Positions 6,111-12,985 of a stretch of 12,985 bases of DNA are shown here, piece by piece. The notes below the pieces were generated by a model. It did no database searches, was not told where the DNA came from, and was given only the letters and a program-made list of their open reading frames with translations. A program made the translations under genes and the position numbers. The stretch spans positions 1 through 12,985 of the forward strand of contig CAYGWX010000070.1 of assembly GCA_964353855.1 (NCBI GenBank), written 5' to 3'. The DNA is from CAYGWX01 sp964353855 [NCBI: uncultured bacterium] (GTDB lineage Bacteria > Edwardsbacteria > CAYGWX01). Numbering within the stretch: the stretch's first letter is position 1; each line of letters opens with the position of its first letter.

Positions 6111-9100
6111 TCACTCCTTCCCCCCGGTCACGATGTGCACCAGGGCCTCCACGACCCGGGGGTCGAACTGCTTTCCGGCACAGGCGCGGAGCTCCTTTAA
6201 AGCCTCCTCGGGAGACATCGCCTGATGGTAAGCCCGGTCCGTGGTCATCGCATCGTAGGCATCCGCCACCGCGATGATCCGGGCGCCCAAGGGGATGGCC
6301 TCCCCGGCCAGATCGTCCGGGTATCCCCCCCCCGCAAAGCTCTCGTGCTCGGAGCGGATCAGCGGGCCCACGCCCTTCAAGAGGGCCACGTTGTCCACCA
6401 GCTTGCCGCCCAGCACGGAGTGGAGCTTCACCTCCTCGAACTCCTCGGGGGTCAACTCCCCGGGCTTCAGGAGGATGTCCTCGCGCATCCCGATCTTACC
6501 GATGTCGTGGAGCAGGCCGGCATAGCTCACCTTCTTGGTATCCTCCTCGGACATGCCCAAAGCCGAAGCCAGCTCCACGGCGTAGCGCCGAACGCGCACG
6601 GAGTGCCCGCGGGTGTAGGGGTCCTTGGCATCCATGGCCAGGACCAGGGTGCGGACCGTGTCGAAGTAGTTCTGCTCCAGCATCTCGTAAAGCCGGGCGT
6701 TCTCGATGGCCACCGAGGCCTGCTGGGCGATGGTGGTCAGGAACTCCAGGGTGGACTCGGTGAAGGCGCCCTCGCGGTCGGTCTCCACGTTCAGGATGCC
6801 CACGACCCGGCCCTTGGACAGGAGGGGCACGGCGATCTCGGAGACGACCTCCTCGAAGACCTTGATGTAGCGCGGGTCCTCTTGGACCCGGGGGAGGAAG
6901 GCCGCGCGTCCCTCCCGGGCGACCGAGGCGATCACCCCGGGGCCCTCCAGTGACATCCGGTGGACGTCCGGGGCCGTGGACAGGCCTTTGACGCTGTCCC
7001 CGGGGAAGCTCTGGCCGATGACCAGCTCCCGGGGCTCGGTCTCGGTCAGGGAGTAAAAGGCGCAGTCGAAGGGTTTAAGGCTGCCCACCACAATGTCCAC
7101 GATGCGTTCCAAAACCTTCTCTACGGTCAGGGTGGAGGTGATCTCCAGGCCGATCTCGTGCAGGGCCGTCATGTCGGCGATCTTCTGCCGGGAATGGCTG
7201 AAGAGCCGGGCGTTCTCCAGGGACGCCTGGGCTTGGTTGGCCACGATGGCGAGTAGGCGGAGGGTATGGTCGTTGAAGGCATTCAGCCGCTCGCTCTCCA
7301 CATTGATCACGCCGATGACCGCGCCCTGAGAAAGGATCGGGACCACCACCTCGGAGAGGATCCCCGGGAACGCCCCCCGGTATCGGGGTTCCTTGCGCAC
7401 ATCGTTCACCAGGAGAGGCTGGCCGGTCCGCGCCACCCAGGCGATCATCCCGACCTCGTCCGAGGAAGAGATATCCCCGGCATCCGGAAGCTCGGCGGGG
7501 GTCGCTTTTCCCCAGATGGCCTGGAGGTGAAAGCGGTCCGTTCCCGGGACCTTCGTCAACAGGCTCACGTGGTGCGTGCCCAGAAGCTCCTCCACGGTCT
7601 CCACGATGACCTGCGCGGCATTCTGCTCGTCTGCGGCCGAGCCGAGGGCGGTGCTGATCCTCTGCAGGGCGGTGAGCTCGGCGATGCGGTGCTGGGCCTC
7701 CTCGAAAAGCCGGGCATTCTGGAGGGCGATGGCCGCCTGGCCGGCCAGGGTCTTGAGCAGGCGGAGCTCGTGGTCCCCGAACGCCCCCTCCCTCTCGCTC
7801 TCCACGTTCAGGACCCCGATGACCTTTCCCTGGGCGGATAGGGGCACGGCGATCTCGGAGCGGACCTCGGGGAACCAGGCGAGATAGCGGGGATCCGAGG
7901 AGACCTCCGGAATCACAGCCGGCTCTCCGGTCCGCGCCACCCAGGCCATCACCCCCCGGGCATCCGAGAGGCTGATGGTCTGCTCCCAAACCGAGGGGTC
8001 GGGGTCCTTGCCGCGGTAGCCCAGGGTCCTGAGCTCGTCGCTTCCCTCCTCGAGAACCATCAGACTCACGTTGTGGGCCTGGAATAGCTCGTCCACGGTC
8101 TCCACGATGAGCTCCATCACCTTTCCCTGGCTGAGGGTAGAGCCCACCTCGAGGCCGATCATCTGGAGGGCGGTGAGGTCGGCCACCCGCTGCTCGGCCT
8201 TCTGATAAAGCCGGGCGTTCTCCAAGGCGACCGCGGCCTGACTGGCGATGGTCGCGAGCACCTCCTTCTCCTCCTCCCCGAAGGCCCCTTCCTTTTCCGC
8301 GTCCCAGACCACCAGAGCTCCCAGGACCCGGCCCCCGGAGAGCATGGGCACGCCCAACCAGGACCGCGAGGGAGACTCCCAGGAGAGGGGAGACGAGATT
8401 CCCAGCCTCCGGCATTCCACTTCGTAATCTCCGGTCAGGAGGGGCTTCCTGGTCCGCAGGATGTGTCCCACCAGGCCCCCGGCCCGGTTGAAGCGCTGGA
8501 TCGGCTGACGCTGGCCGTTCCGGAAGCTCAAGCCCACCTCGATGCCCTCCCGGTCTTCGGCGGCCAGGATGAGAGAGATGTTCGCCGGGCTCAGGACCGC
8601 CTGAACCTGCATCCGGATCTCCTCGAGCAGGGCCTCCCTGGCCAGGGCCCTGGCCAGGGCCTGCCCGCCACGGTTGAGCGCGGAGAGGTGAGCCACCTGC
8701 CTCTTCTGGCTCTCGACCATGCGGGCGTTCTCGATGCCGACCGCGAGCTGAATTCCGACCGCGGAAAGGAGCTCCTCGTTTCCCTTTTCATCAAGGCAAC
8801 TGGCCTTCCTTCCCAGGAGGAGGAGTCCGGACATCGCATCCTGTTTCCGAATGGGGACGAAGGTCAAGCTCCTCACGCCCTGCTCCCAAAGCTCGGTGGA
8901 GCCGGGAAACCGGACCTGGGCCAGGTCGTGGATCTCGACGACCCCTCCGGCGAGCGCCCGCTCCAGGGTGGCCCGGACGGCGGAGGGCTCCTCCTGAAGG
9001 GACTCCCAAAGCCGTTCCGGAAGGGCCACTTTCCCCCAGTGTTGTGTCAGAAGCAGGGAATGGTCGTCCCGGCCGGCCATATAGGCCGCCGCAAAAAGGC

Positions 9101-9761
9101 AGCCCATTTCGGAGCAGAGGGCCGTCATGGCGCGCTCGAGGATCTCCTCCTGAGCCAGGGACTGTCCCACGGCGCGGGACACGGCGAGGAGGAGCTCCAA
9201 GCTCTTCTTCCGACGCTGCATCTCCTCGTGCTCCTGGGAGTTCAGGATGGCCCGGCCCAGCCGGTTTCCGGCCTCCTCGAGTAAAAGGCGGTCCTCCTCC
9301 CCCAAGGTCCGCTCTTCCCGGAAGGACATAAGCGTGAAGGTCCCCACCAGGCGGTCCTCGGCCTGGAGGGGCGTCATGACCACGCTCTTGATGCCTTCCT
9401 GTTGGTAGAAAGTCTGAGAGAAATTCGGGTGCTTACCCACATCGGGGACCAGCATGGGGGCCCGGGCTCCGGAGATGTCCGGGCGGTCCGTCTCCAACCG
9501 ATGGTGCTGGGTCCGGGACAGGAAAAACGGGGAGAGGCCGCGGTGGGCCTTGAGCAGGAGCTGTCCATCCCCCTCCAAGAGGTGGATGGTGCCAGCCTGA
9601 AGGCCGAGGAGCTCGAGGACCTTGGACAGAATGCCCTCCAGGCGGTCCTGGAGGTCGGGCCGGGAGAAGACGACGTGGTCCAGCTCCAGGAGACCCTCCA
9701 GGAGCCGGGTCCGGCGGTCCTCGGTCCTTTCTTTCCTCCGGGATCCGAAGGTGCGGGCCAT
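6111..9761 (-). CDS. cytosolic six-GAF sensor with HD-GYP cyclic-di-GMP phosphodiesterase domain
   Basis: The product has no signal peptide or membrane segment and is very large (1216 residues from the ATG at 9761). Six GAF domains lie at about 36-176, 196-346, 371-519, 543-687, 711-855 and 877-1027. Each ends in an (A)xxxENARLY-type helix leading into a coiled linker such as RVADLTALQMIGLEVGSTL. Residues 1031-1216 are an HD-GYP domain with the motifs GHS (H1053), LLHDIGKIG (H1085, D1086), LHSVLGG (H1114) and AGGGYPDDL (GYP 1146-1148), and the metal aspartate in ADAYDAM (D1167). HD-GYP enzymes hydrolyse cyclic-di-GMP. The usual HHE motif reads EHE (E1138, H1139), so one metal ligand is changed. 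No GGDEF, PAS or kinase domain is present. The frame is open to a TTG at 9818, which would add 19 residues; neither start has a good Shine-Dalgarno. The gene is monocistronic, with its own promoter and terminator. Confidence 0.92.
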   Translation of the reverse strand: MARTFGSRRKERTEDRRTRLLEGLLELDHVVFSRPDLQDRLEGILSKVLELLGLQAGTIHLLEGDGQLLLKAHRGLSPFFLSRTQHHRLETDRPDISGARAPMLVPDVGKHPNFSQTFYQQEGIKSVVMTPLQAEDRLVGTFTLMSFREERTLGEEDRLLLEEAGNRLGRAILNSQEHEEMQRRKKSLELLLAVSRAVGQSLAQEEILERAMTALCSEMGCLFAAAYMAGRDDHSLLLTQHWGKVALPERLWESLQEEPSAVRATLERALAGGVVEIHDLAQVRFPGSTELWEQGVRSLTFVPIRKQDAMSGLLLLGRKASCLDEKGNEELLSAVGIQLAVGIENARMVESQKRQVAHLSALNRGGQALARALAREALLEEIRMQVQAVLSPANISLILAAEDREGIEVGLSFRNGQRQPIQRFNRAGGLVGHILRTRKPLLTGDYEVECRRLGISSPLSWESPSRSWLGVPMLSGGRVLGALVVWDAEKEGAFGEEEKEVLATIASQAAVALENARLYQKAEQRVADLTALQMIGLEVGSTLSQGKVMELIVETVDELFQAHNVSLMVLEEGSDELRTLGYRGKDPDPSVWEQTISLSDARGVMAWVARTGEPAVIPEVSSDPRYLAWFPEVRSEIAVPLSAQGKVIGVLNVESEREGAFGDHELRLLKTLAGQAAIALQNARLFEEAQHRIAELTALQRISTALGSAADEQNAAQVIVETVEELLGTHHVSLLTKVPGTDRFHLQAIWGKATPAELPDAGDISSSDEVGMIAWVARTGQPLLVNDVRKEPRYRGAFPGILSEVVVPILSQGAVIGVINVESERLNAFNDHTLRLLAIVANQAQASLENARLFSHSRQKIADMTALHEIGLEITSTLTVEKVLERIVDIVVGSLKPFDCAFYSLTETEPRELVIGQSFPGDSVKGLSTAPDVHRMSLEGPGVIASVAREGRAAFLPRVQEDPRYIKVFEEVVSEIAVPLLSKGRVVGILNVETDREGAFTESTLEFLTTIAQQASVAIENARLYEMLEQNYFDTVRTLVLAMDAKDPYTRGHSVRVRRYAVELASALGMSEEDTKKVSYAGLLHDIGKIGMREDILLKPGELTPEEFEEVKLHSVLGGKLVDNVALLKGVGPLIRSEHESFAGGGYPDDLAGEAIPLGARIIAVADAYDAMTTDRAYHQAMSPEEALKELRACAGKQFDPRVVEALVHIVTGGKE

Positions 9762-9867
9762 GGTCCGGCCGCGAACCCTTTTAGGAGGCTGCGGGTGGTT
9801 CTGGTCAGGGAAGGTCAATGGTTCGGCGATTCCGTGGCGTTGTTTTGAGGTTTGATTTTAACCCCTT

Positions 9868-9896
9868 ATGTTACTAAAACGAGCCGGAATTGTCAA
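9868..9896 (-). promoter_or_regulatory. sigma70-type promoter of the GAF/HD-GYP gene
   Basis: On the minus strand TTGACA (9891-9896) and TAACAT (9868-9873) are separated by 17 bp. Transcription would begin near 9861. The 270-bp divergent gap to HU holds this promoter and the HU promoter, whose -35 boxes face each other about 70 bp apart. Confidence 0.85.
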
Positions 9897-9968
9897 GGGT
9901 CGCCACCAGAACTCCACGGGCGGCGCGGCCCGGAACGAAAAATAATTTGCTCGCGGGCCTCTATCATA

Positions 9969-9998
9969 TTGACAAAAAAACCCCAGAATTGCTATACT
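9969..9998 (+). promoter_or_regulatory. sigma70-type promoter of the HU gene
   Basis: TTGACA (9969-9974) and TATACT (9993-9998) are separated by 18 bp. This near-consensus promoter fits a highly expressed nucleoid protein. The leader is about 85 nt and can form an imperfect stem around CCCA/TGGG (10027-10043). Confidence 0.88.
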
Positions 9999-10061
9999 CT
10001 TAACATCACGATAGCGATCCGAGGCTCCCAGAGAGATCTTGGGCCTGAGGAAGAGCGAACC

Positions 10062-10094
10062 ATGTTACACATCGGAAAGGGGGGAAGAGAGTGA
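10062..10094 (+). CDS. possible 10-codon leader peptide overlapping the HU start
   Basis: ATG at 10062 opens a frame encoding [10 protein letters not shown]. It has a well-spaced Shine-Dalgarno (TGAGGAAG, 10046-10053). Its TGA at 10092-10094 overlaps the HU GTG as GTGA, the arrangement typical of translational coupling. The purine-rich HU ribosome-binding region lies inside this frame. It is too short for homology to help. Confidence 0.4.
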   Translation: MLHIGKGGRE

Positions 10095-10363
10095 ACAAAG
10101 CCGAATTGATCGATGCCGTGGCGAAGGGGTGTGGGTGCAGCAAGGCCGACGCCGGGTCTTGTATGGACAAGATGATCGAGGCGATTACCAAATCCCTAAA
10201 GAAAGGCGATGCCGTCACCCTGGTGGGATTCGGAACCTTCAACGTCCGGAAGAGAGCCGCGCGCACCGGCAGGAACCCGCAGACCGGCAAGGAGATCAAG
10301 ATCCCTGCCAAGAAGGTCCCGGTGTTCAAGCCGGGCAAGGTGCTCAAGGGCGCCGTAAAATAA
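10091..10363 (+). CDS. hup: HU-family nucleoid DNA-binding protein
   Basis: The 90-residue product has the full length and fold pattern of HU. The helical N-terminal half ([13 protein letters not shown]) is followed by the signature [21 protein letters not shown], then the beta-arm with the intercalating proline P63 and the C-terminal [17 protein letters not shown] dimers bend and compact DNA and assist replication and recombination. It starts at GTG, preceded by a G-rich ribosome-binding region (AAAGGGGGG, 10077-10084). An in-frame ATG is absent nearby and the conserved N-terminus fits this start. The helical part contains three cysteines (C14, C16, C24), which is unusual for HU. It is divergent from the HD-GYP gene and convergent with the peptidase operon. 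Confidence 0.96.
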   Translation: MNKAELIDAVAKGCGCSKADAGSCMDKMIEAITKSLKKGDAVTLVGFGTFNVRKRAARTGRNPQTGKEIKIPAKKVPVFKPGKVLKGAVK

Positions 10364-10381
10364 CTTTCAGGAATCCTAAAA

Positions 10382-10414
10382 AAAAGGAGGCCCCCACGCC
10401 AAGGGCCTCCTTTT
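10382..10414. terminator. bidirectional rho-independent terminator between HU and the peptidase operon
   Basis: A 12-bp perfect stem, AAAAGGAGGCCC (10382-10393) with GGGCCTCCTTTT (10403-10414), has a 9-nt loop. Reading plus it ends with TTTT for HU. Reading minus it ends in a run of eight T for the gene whose stop is at 10430. Confidence 0.92.
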
Positions 10415-10429
10415 CGTTACCCGTTCCGG

Positions 10430-11794
10430 CTATCTCAGGAGCAGGACGCGTCGGGTCAGGGTCGCGGAGCCGGCCCGGAGCCTGAGGAAATAAATTCCGG
10501 CGCCGGCCTCCTTTCCTTCTTGGCCCCGTCCATCCCACCTCACGCGTTGGGTGCCTTCCCGCGCTTCGCCCGGCTGCAAGGTCCTCACGACCTGTCCCGC
10601 GGCATTGTAGACCGCCAGGGAAATCCATTCCCGCTGGGGCAGGGAATACTGGACCTCCAGGTCTCCCCGGAAGGGATTCGGTCCGGCCTGGAAGGCGAAC
10701 GCTCCCCCGCCCTCGGATCCTTTCTCCTCCACCCCCGACCCGGTCACCGTGACCAGCTGGCTGTCCGGGGTGGTGTTCCCGAATTGGTCCGAGGCGTAGA
10801 CCACGACCCAGTACTGGCCGTTGGGATAGTTGTGCGTATGCCAGGTCCCGGAGGTGTCCCGGACCTCTAAGATGGAATCCCCGTCGGTGTTGGTCACGGT
10901 ATAGTAGTACACCCGATTGTTGTAATCACCCTGGGTGTTGCAGGTGGCGTCGTCCTTGAAGGCCATGTTCACCAGGGAGACGTTGTCCCAGGGCAGGTAG
11001 TGACCGAACAGAAAGGACAAGGTCCGGGGGGCCGAGCCTCCCGGAGGATGGATGGCGTATTCGATCTTGTAGGGGTTGATCCGCTCCCAGAGGGAATGTC
11101 CCGGGATGGCGATCCCGAAACGTTCGTAGATCCGGGCCACGATGTCCACGTCCCCGGTTAAATTGTTATAGGGTAAATAGGTGCTGGTATTGTTCCGGCA
11201 GTAGGCGAACTTGGACCCCGTGATGGCCGTCTCGATGGTCGGTTTGGCCGTGTCCGTGTTGGGCGAGATGAGGTTCTGGGGGTTCTCCACGAAGGTCCAG
11301 TCGGCCTGGCCGTTCCGGCCCCAGGTGGCCCCGGAATCCCGGACCCTGGCGAAGTGGCAGTGGTCGAATCCCGAGACCGGCCAATAAACCAGGTAGCCGA
11401 TCTGGTCCCCGGGGTTCACTAAATCTCCGACGGCCTTGTGCGTCCTATTGGGATCGATGTGGGCGTAAAGATAACCGTTGCAGGAGTCCCGGTAGAGCAG
11501 GTTGGTGTCCGCGATGGCCAGCCTCCAGTGCTCGTTGGCCGAGGTGGTGAGCCAGGCCTTGACCCATCCTCGGGCCACGGCATAGCAAGGCACCCCGATG
11601 TCGGTCAGGGCCATGACGTCGATTCCGGGATGAAAGTAGGGACTCCCCCCGTAGTTCTGATACTCCCCCCAGCCGTTTCCCAGGGCATGGACCTGGTTGG
11701 TCGGGGAAAGCGGCCAGAGCGCGGCCCCGGCGGTTGCGACCCAACCCAGATATCCGGCGATCAAGGAGAGGCCGAACAGCGTTTTATTTCTCAT
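10430..11794 (-). CDS. secreted M23-type zinc metallopeptidase (lysostaphin-like fold) with C-terminal sorting domain
   Basis: The 454-residue product has a signal peptide (about 1-24, ending TAGA). The M23 catalytic set is intact: HPGID (H55 and D59, the HxxxD zinc motif), YAHID (H112) and DHCHF (H145 and H147, the HxH motif). M23 enzymes usually cleave peptide cross-bridges of peptidoglycan; some cleave other proteins. Residues about 185-360 look like all-beta Ig-type sequence that I cannot assign. Residues 370-454 are a FlgD-like sorting tail (GPNPFRGDLEVQYSLP, LAVYNAAGQVVRTL, VRWDGRG, GIYFLRL, ending VLLLR), like that of the gene at 171. A strong Shine-Dalgarno AAGGGAGG (11800-11807) overlaps the upstream gene's stop, 11 bp away, so the two are co-transcribed and probably coupled. 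Because of this linkage, the c-di-GMP riboswitch-like leader at 12874-12970 should govern it too. Confidence 0.9.
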   Translation of the reverse strand: MRNKTLFGLSLIAGYLGWVATAGAALWPLSPTNQVHALGNGWGEYQNYGGSPYFHPGIDVMALTDIGVPCYAVARGWVKAWLTTSANEHWRLAIADTNLLYRDSCNGYLYAHIDPNRTHKAVGDLVNPGDQIGYLVYWPVSGFDHCHFARVRDSGATWGRNGQADWTFVENPQNLISPNTDTAKPTIETAITGSKFAYCRNNTSTYLPYNNLTGDVDIVARIYERFGIAIPGHSLWERINPYKIEYAIHPPGGSAPRTLSFLFGHYLPWDNVSLVNMAFKDDATCNTQGDYNNRVYYYTVTNTDGDSILEVRDTSGTWHTHNYPNGQYWVVVYASDQFGNTTPDSQLVTVTGSGVEEKGSEGGGAFAFQAGPNPFRGDLEVQYSLPQREWISLAVYNAAGQVVRTLQPGEAREGTQRVRWDGRGQEGKEAGAGIYFLRLRAGSATLTRRVLLLR

Positions 11795-11805
11795 GGTTTC
11801 CTCCC

Positions 11806-12801
11806 TTACTTCTGCTCGTAGACGAAGGCTTGGTCCGTTCCCACGACCCGAATCGTTCCGCCATCAGATGAAAGGCTCACCAAGGGCCGGTGCGGGGCGA
11901 AGCCACGGAGCACGATCTCCTGCGACCAGAGCTTCTTTCCGTCTGCGCCGAAAAGGACAGCGTCCCCCTTGGGGTAGCGCTTGTCCGGGGAGACGTTCAG
12001 GCCGGCGTCGTAATCCACGCCCGCGGCGGTTTTCTCTGCCTTCAGCGAAAGACTCACCGAGGTGAAGCTCCTTCCGGGTTCCTTGATCTCGGTTTTCCAA
12101 ACAAGCCCCAGGTCATTGGCCCGGTATACTCCGAGGCGATGCGAGGTTGCCGCAGCCAGAAAACCGGCTTCCGGAGAAAAGCTGAGAGCCACAGCGAACG
12201 GTTCGCCGAGGGATTCTTTCCCGACCAGGGCGCCGTTCTCGTAAAGCAAGAGAGTCCCCTGGTCTTCCACGGCCAGCCGCTTTCCGTCCGGGCTAGGGGC
12301 GAAGAGCCTCCCTCCGGGGACCTGCCACAGCTTCTTCCCGGAGCGGTCAAAGGCTCCGAGGCCGAGGTCCAGGCTGCGGACGAAAAAGGTGCCGCCATCC
12401 TGAGAAAAGGCCGTTCCCGAAAGCCCTCGGACCTTGACCTGTGCTTTCTTCTCACCCCGGGAGCTATAAAAGGTCAGGGTCGCGGGCATCGCCTCGATTC
12501 CCGATCCCCTGATTCCCACCACGGTCCTGCCATCGTTGGCGATGAAGCAGGCGTTCTCCTCGAGGGCCGGAGAGGACCAGAGGGCTCCTCCGTCGGGCCC
12601 GGCGAGGGTGAAGCTCACGATGGTGGGGTTCACCGGGTCCACGCCCCAGACCACCTTGGCGGAATACCGGCCGTTCTCGGAGGTCAAAGCCGTCCCCGCG
12701 CCGAGAGGCTCGGTCCGCAGAAACTCCCAGGTTCCGGCCTGGGCCGCGAGAATCACGCCACCGAGCAGCATGGCCCCCAAAACGAGCGTCTTTCTTTTCA
12801 C
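11806..12801 (-). CDS. secreted WD40/PQQ-like beta-propeller protein, first gene of the riboswitch operon
   Basis: I favour the GTG at 12801 (331 residues), because AAAGGAGGG (12805-12813) lies just upstream. The in-frame ATG at 12819 has no Shine-Dalgarno and would place that site inside the gene. The protein starts with a signal peptide (MKRKTLVLGAMLLGGVILAAQA). It then shows repeated strand motifs of a beta-propeller: FIANDGRTVVGIRG, FSQDGGTFFVRS, FDRSGKKLWQVPGG, PSPDGKRLAVED, FSPEAGFLAAA, FGADGKKLWSQ and LSSDGGTIRVVG. No catalytic residues or sorting tail are visible, so it probably acts in the periplasm or as a lipid-free binding partner. It precedes the M23 peptidase by 11 bp, which suggests a joint role in envelope or exoprotein processing. 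The family cannot be named more closely. Confidence 0.85.
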   Translation of the reverse strand: MKRKTLVLGAMLLGGVILAAQAGTWEFLRTEPLGAGTALTSENGRYSAKVVWGVDPVNPTIVSFTLAGPDGGALWSSPALEENACFIANDGRTVVGIRGSGIEAMPATLTFYSSRGEKKAQVKVRGLSGTAFSQDGGTFFVRSLDLGLGAFDRSGKKLWQVPGGRLFAPSPDGKRLAVEDQGTLLLYENGALVGKESLGEPFAVALSFSPEAGFLAAATSHRLGVYRANDLGLVWKTEIKEPGRSFTSVSLSLKAEKTAAGVDYDAGLNVSPDKRYPKGDAVLFGADGKKLWSQEIVLRGFAPHRPLVSLSSDGGTIRVVGTDQAFVYEQK

Positions 12802-12837
12802 GCACCCTCCTTTCTTCATCAGTGCCTAATGGGAATT

Positions 12838-12856
12838 GCCCCGCCAGAGGCAGGGC
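12838..12856 (-). promoter_or_regulatory. hairpin between the riboswitch aptamer and the gene start (expression platform candidate)
   Basis: On the minus strand GCCCTGCC (12849-12856) pairs with GGCGGGGC (12838-12845) across a TCT loop, with one G-U pair. No T-run follows, so transcription termination here is unlikely. The same GCCCTGCC can pair at 7 of 8 positions with GGCTGGGC of the aptamer (12884-12891), so the two structures are mutually exclusive. This is read by eye only. Confidence 0.5.
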
Positions 12857-12873
12857 AGCGCAGACGCCGGGAA

Positions 12874-12970
12874 GCCTACGGCAGCCCAGCCATCCCCTGA
12901 GGTTCCGTCCATCCGGGGATCTGACGCTTTGCGCCCCCCGATTGCTCAGGGTTTGCCTCTTTACGTAGAC
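12874..12970 (-). ncRNA. class I cyclic-di-GMP riboswitch (GEMM-I) upstream of the propeller/M23 operon
   Basis: Read on the minus strand, the leader holds the conserved GEMM-I elements in order. P1 is a 7-bp helix, GTCTACG (12964-12970) with CGTAGGC (12874-12880). AGGCAAACC follows (12951-12957). Next is a helix CCCTGA/TCGGGG capped by a GCAA tetraloop (12945-12942), the GNRA loop that docks in this class. Then comes GGCGCAAAGC (12926-12935), matching the conserved GACGCAAAGC block. A second arm has an ATCCCC/GGGGAT stem (12915-12920 with 12892-12897), and the aptamer closes with GGCTGGGCTGCCG. The 97-nt length suits the family. The base equivalent to the guanine that selects c-di-GMP over cGAMP appears to be G. 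It lies about 70 nt upstream of the GTG at 12801. Confidence 0.88.
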
Positions 12971-12976
12971 CCTTTA

Positions 12977-12982
12977 ATTGTA
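12977..12982 (-). promoter_or_regulatory. -10 box of the riboswitch operon promoter
   Basis: TACAAT on the minus strand would place the first transcribed base near 12970, exactly at the 5' strand of riboswitch helix P1. The -35 box would lie beyond the window edge. Confidence 0.6.
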
Positions 12983-12985
12983 TCG

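Noticed and set aside
7075-8415. 446-residue minus-strand frame inside the HD-GYP gene
   Set aside because: Its composition is Gly/Arg/Pro-rich and lacks domains. It is a shadow of the GC-rich GAF coding frame on the same strand.
11890-12900. 336-residue plus-strand frame opposite the propeller gene
   Set aside because: It has no recognisable motif, no ribosome-binding site and shadow-like composition. The minus-strand gene has a signal peptide, Shine-Dalgarno and riboswitch.

Overview
The window looks like a GC-rich bacterial chromosome fragment, most likely from an uncultivated lineage of the FCB-like candidate phyla (WOR-3/TA06/Edwardsbacteria/Zixibacteria type). The basis is five secreted proteins that carry signal peptides and end in FlgD-like or type IX (Por)-like C-terminal sorting tails, together with bacterial sigma70-type promoters, Shine-Dalgarno sites and rho-independent terminators. 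The assignment is an inference from protein style; there is no rRNA or tRNA here. I see no phage, IS element, CRISPR array or defence system.

Layout. 1-170: a possible C-terminal scrap of an upstream gene, then a good sigma70 promoter. 171-5707 (+): four secreted-protein genes. These are a lamin-tail-like/carboxypeptidase-regulatory-like protein, an Asp-box (BNR) propeller protein, a second propeller protein with seven 51-52-residue repeats, and a second BNR paralogue. A strong terminator follows at 5769-5799. 5708-6110: a gene-free convergent gap packed with palindromes and short tandem arrays. 6111-9761 (-): a very large cytosolic sensor with six GAF domains and an HD-GYP cyclic-di-GMP phosphodiesterase domain, divergent from a small HU gene (10091-10363, +) with a clear promoter for each. 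10430-12801 (-): a two-gene operon of a secreted beta-propeller protein followed by an M23-type metallopeptidase with a sorting tail. It converges on HU over a shared bidirectional terminator.

The most interesting element is at the right edge. The leader of the peptidase operon (12874-12970, minus strand) has the primary and secondary structure of a class I cyclic-di-GMP (GEMM-I) riboswitch, with a -10 box placed so that transcription would begin at its first helix. Together with the HD-GYP enzyme, the window holds a predicted c-di-GMP-degrading enzyme and a predicted c-di-GMP-sensing RNA that controls a secreted cell-wall hydrolase and propeller protein.

A second theme is a family of degenerate short tandem arrays, mostly four units of 7 bp (also 8 and 10 bp). 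They lie in intergenic gaps and, in all three propeller genes, at the same junction between propeller and sorting tail. Two of them are telomere-like GGGTTAG arrays with G-quadruplex potential.
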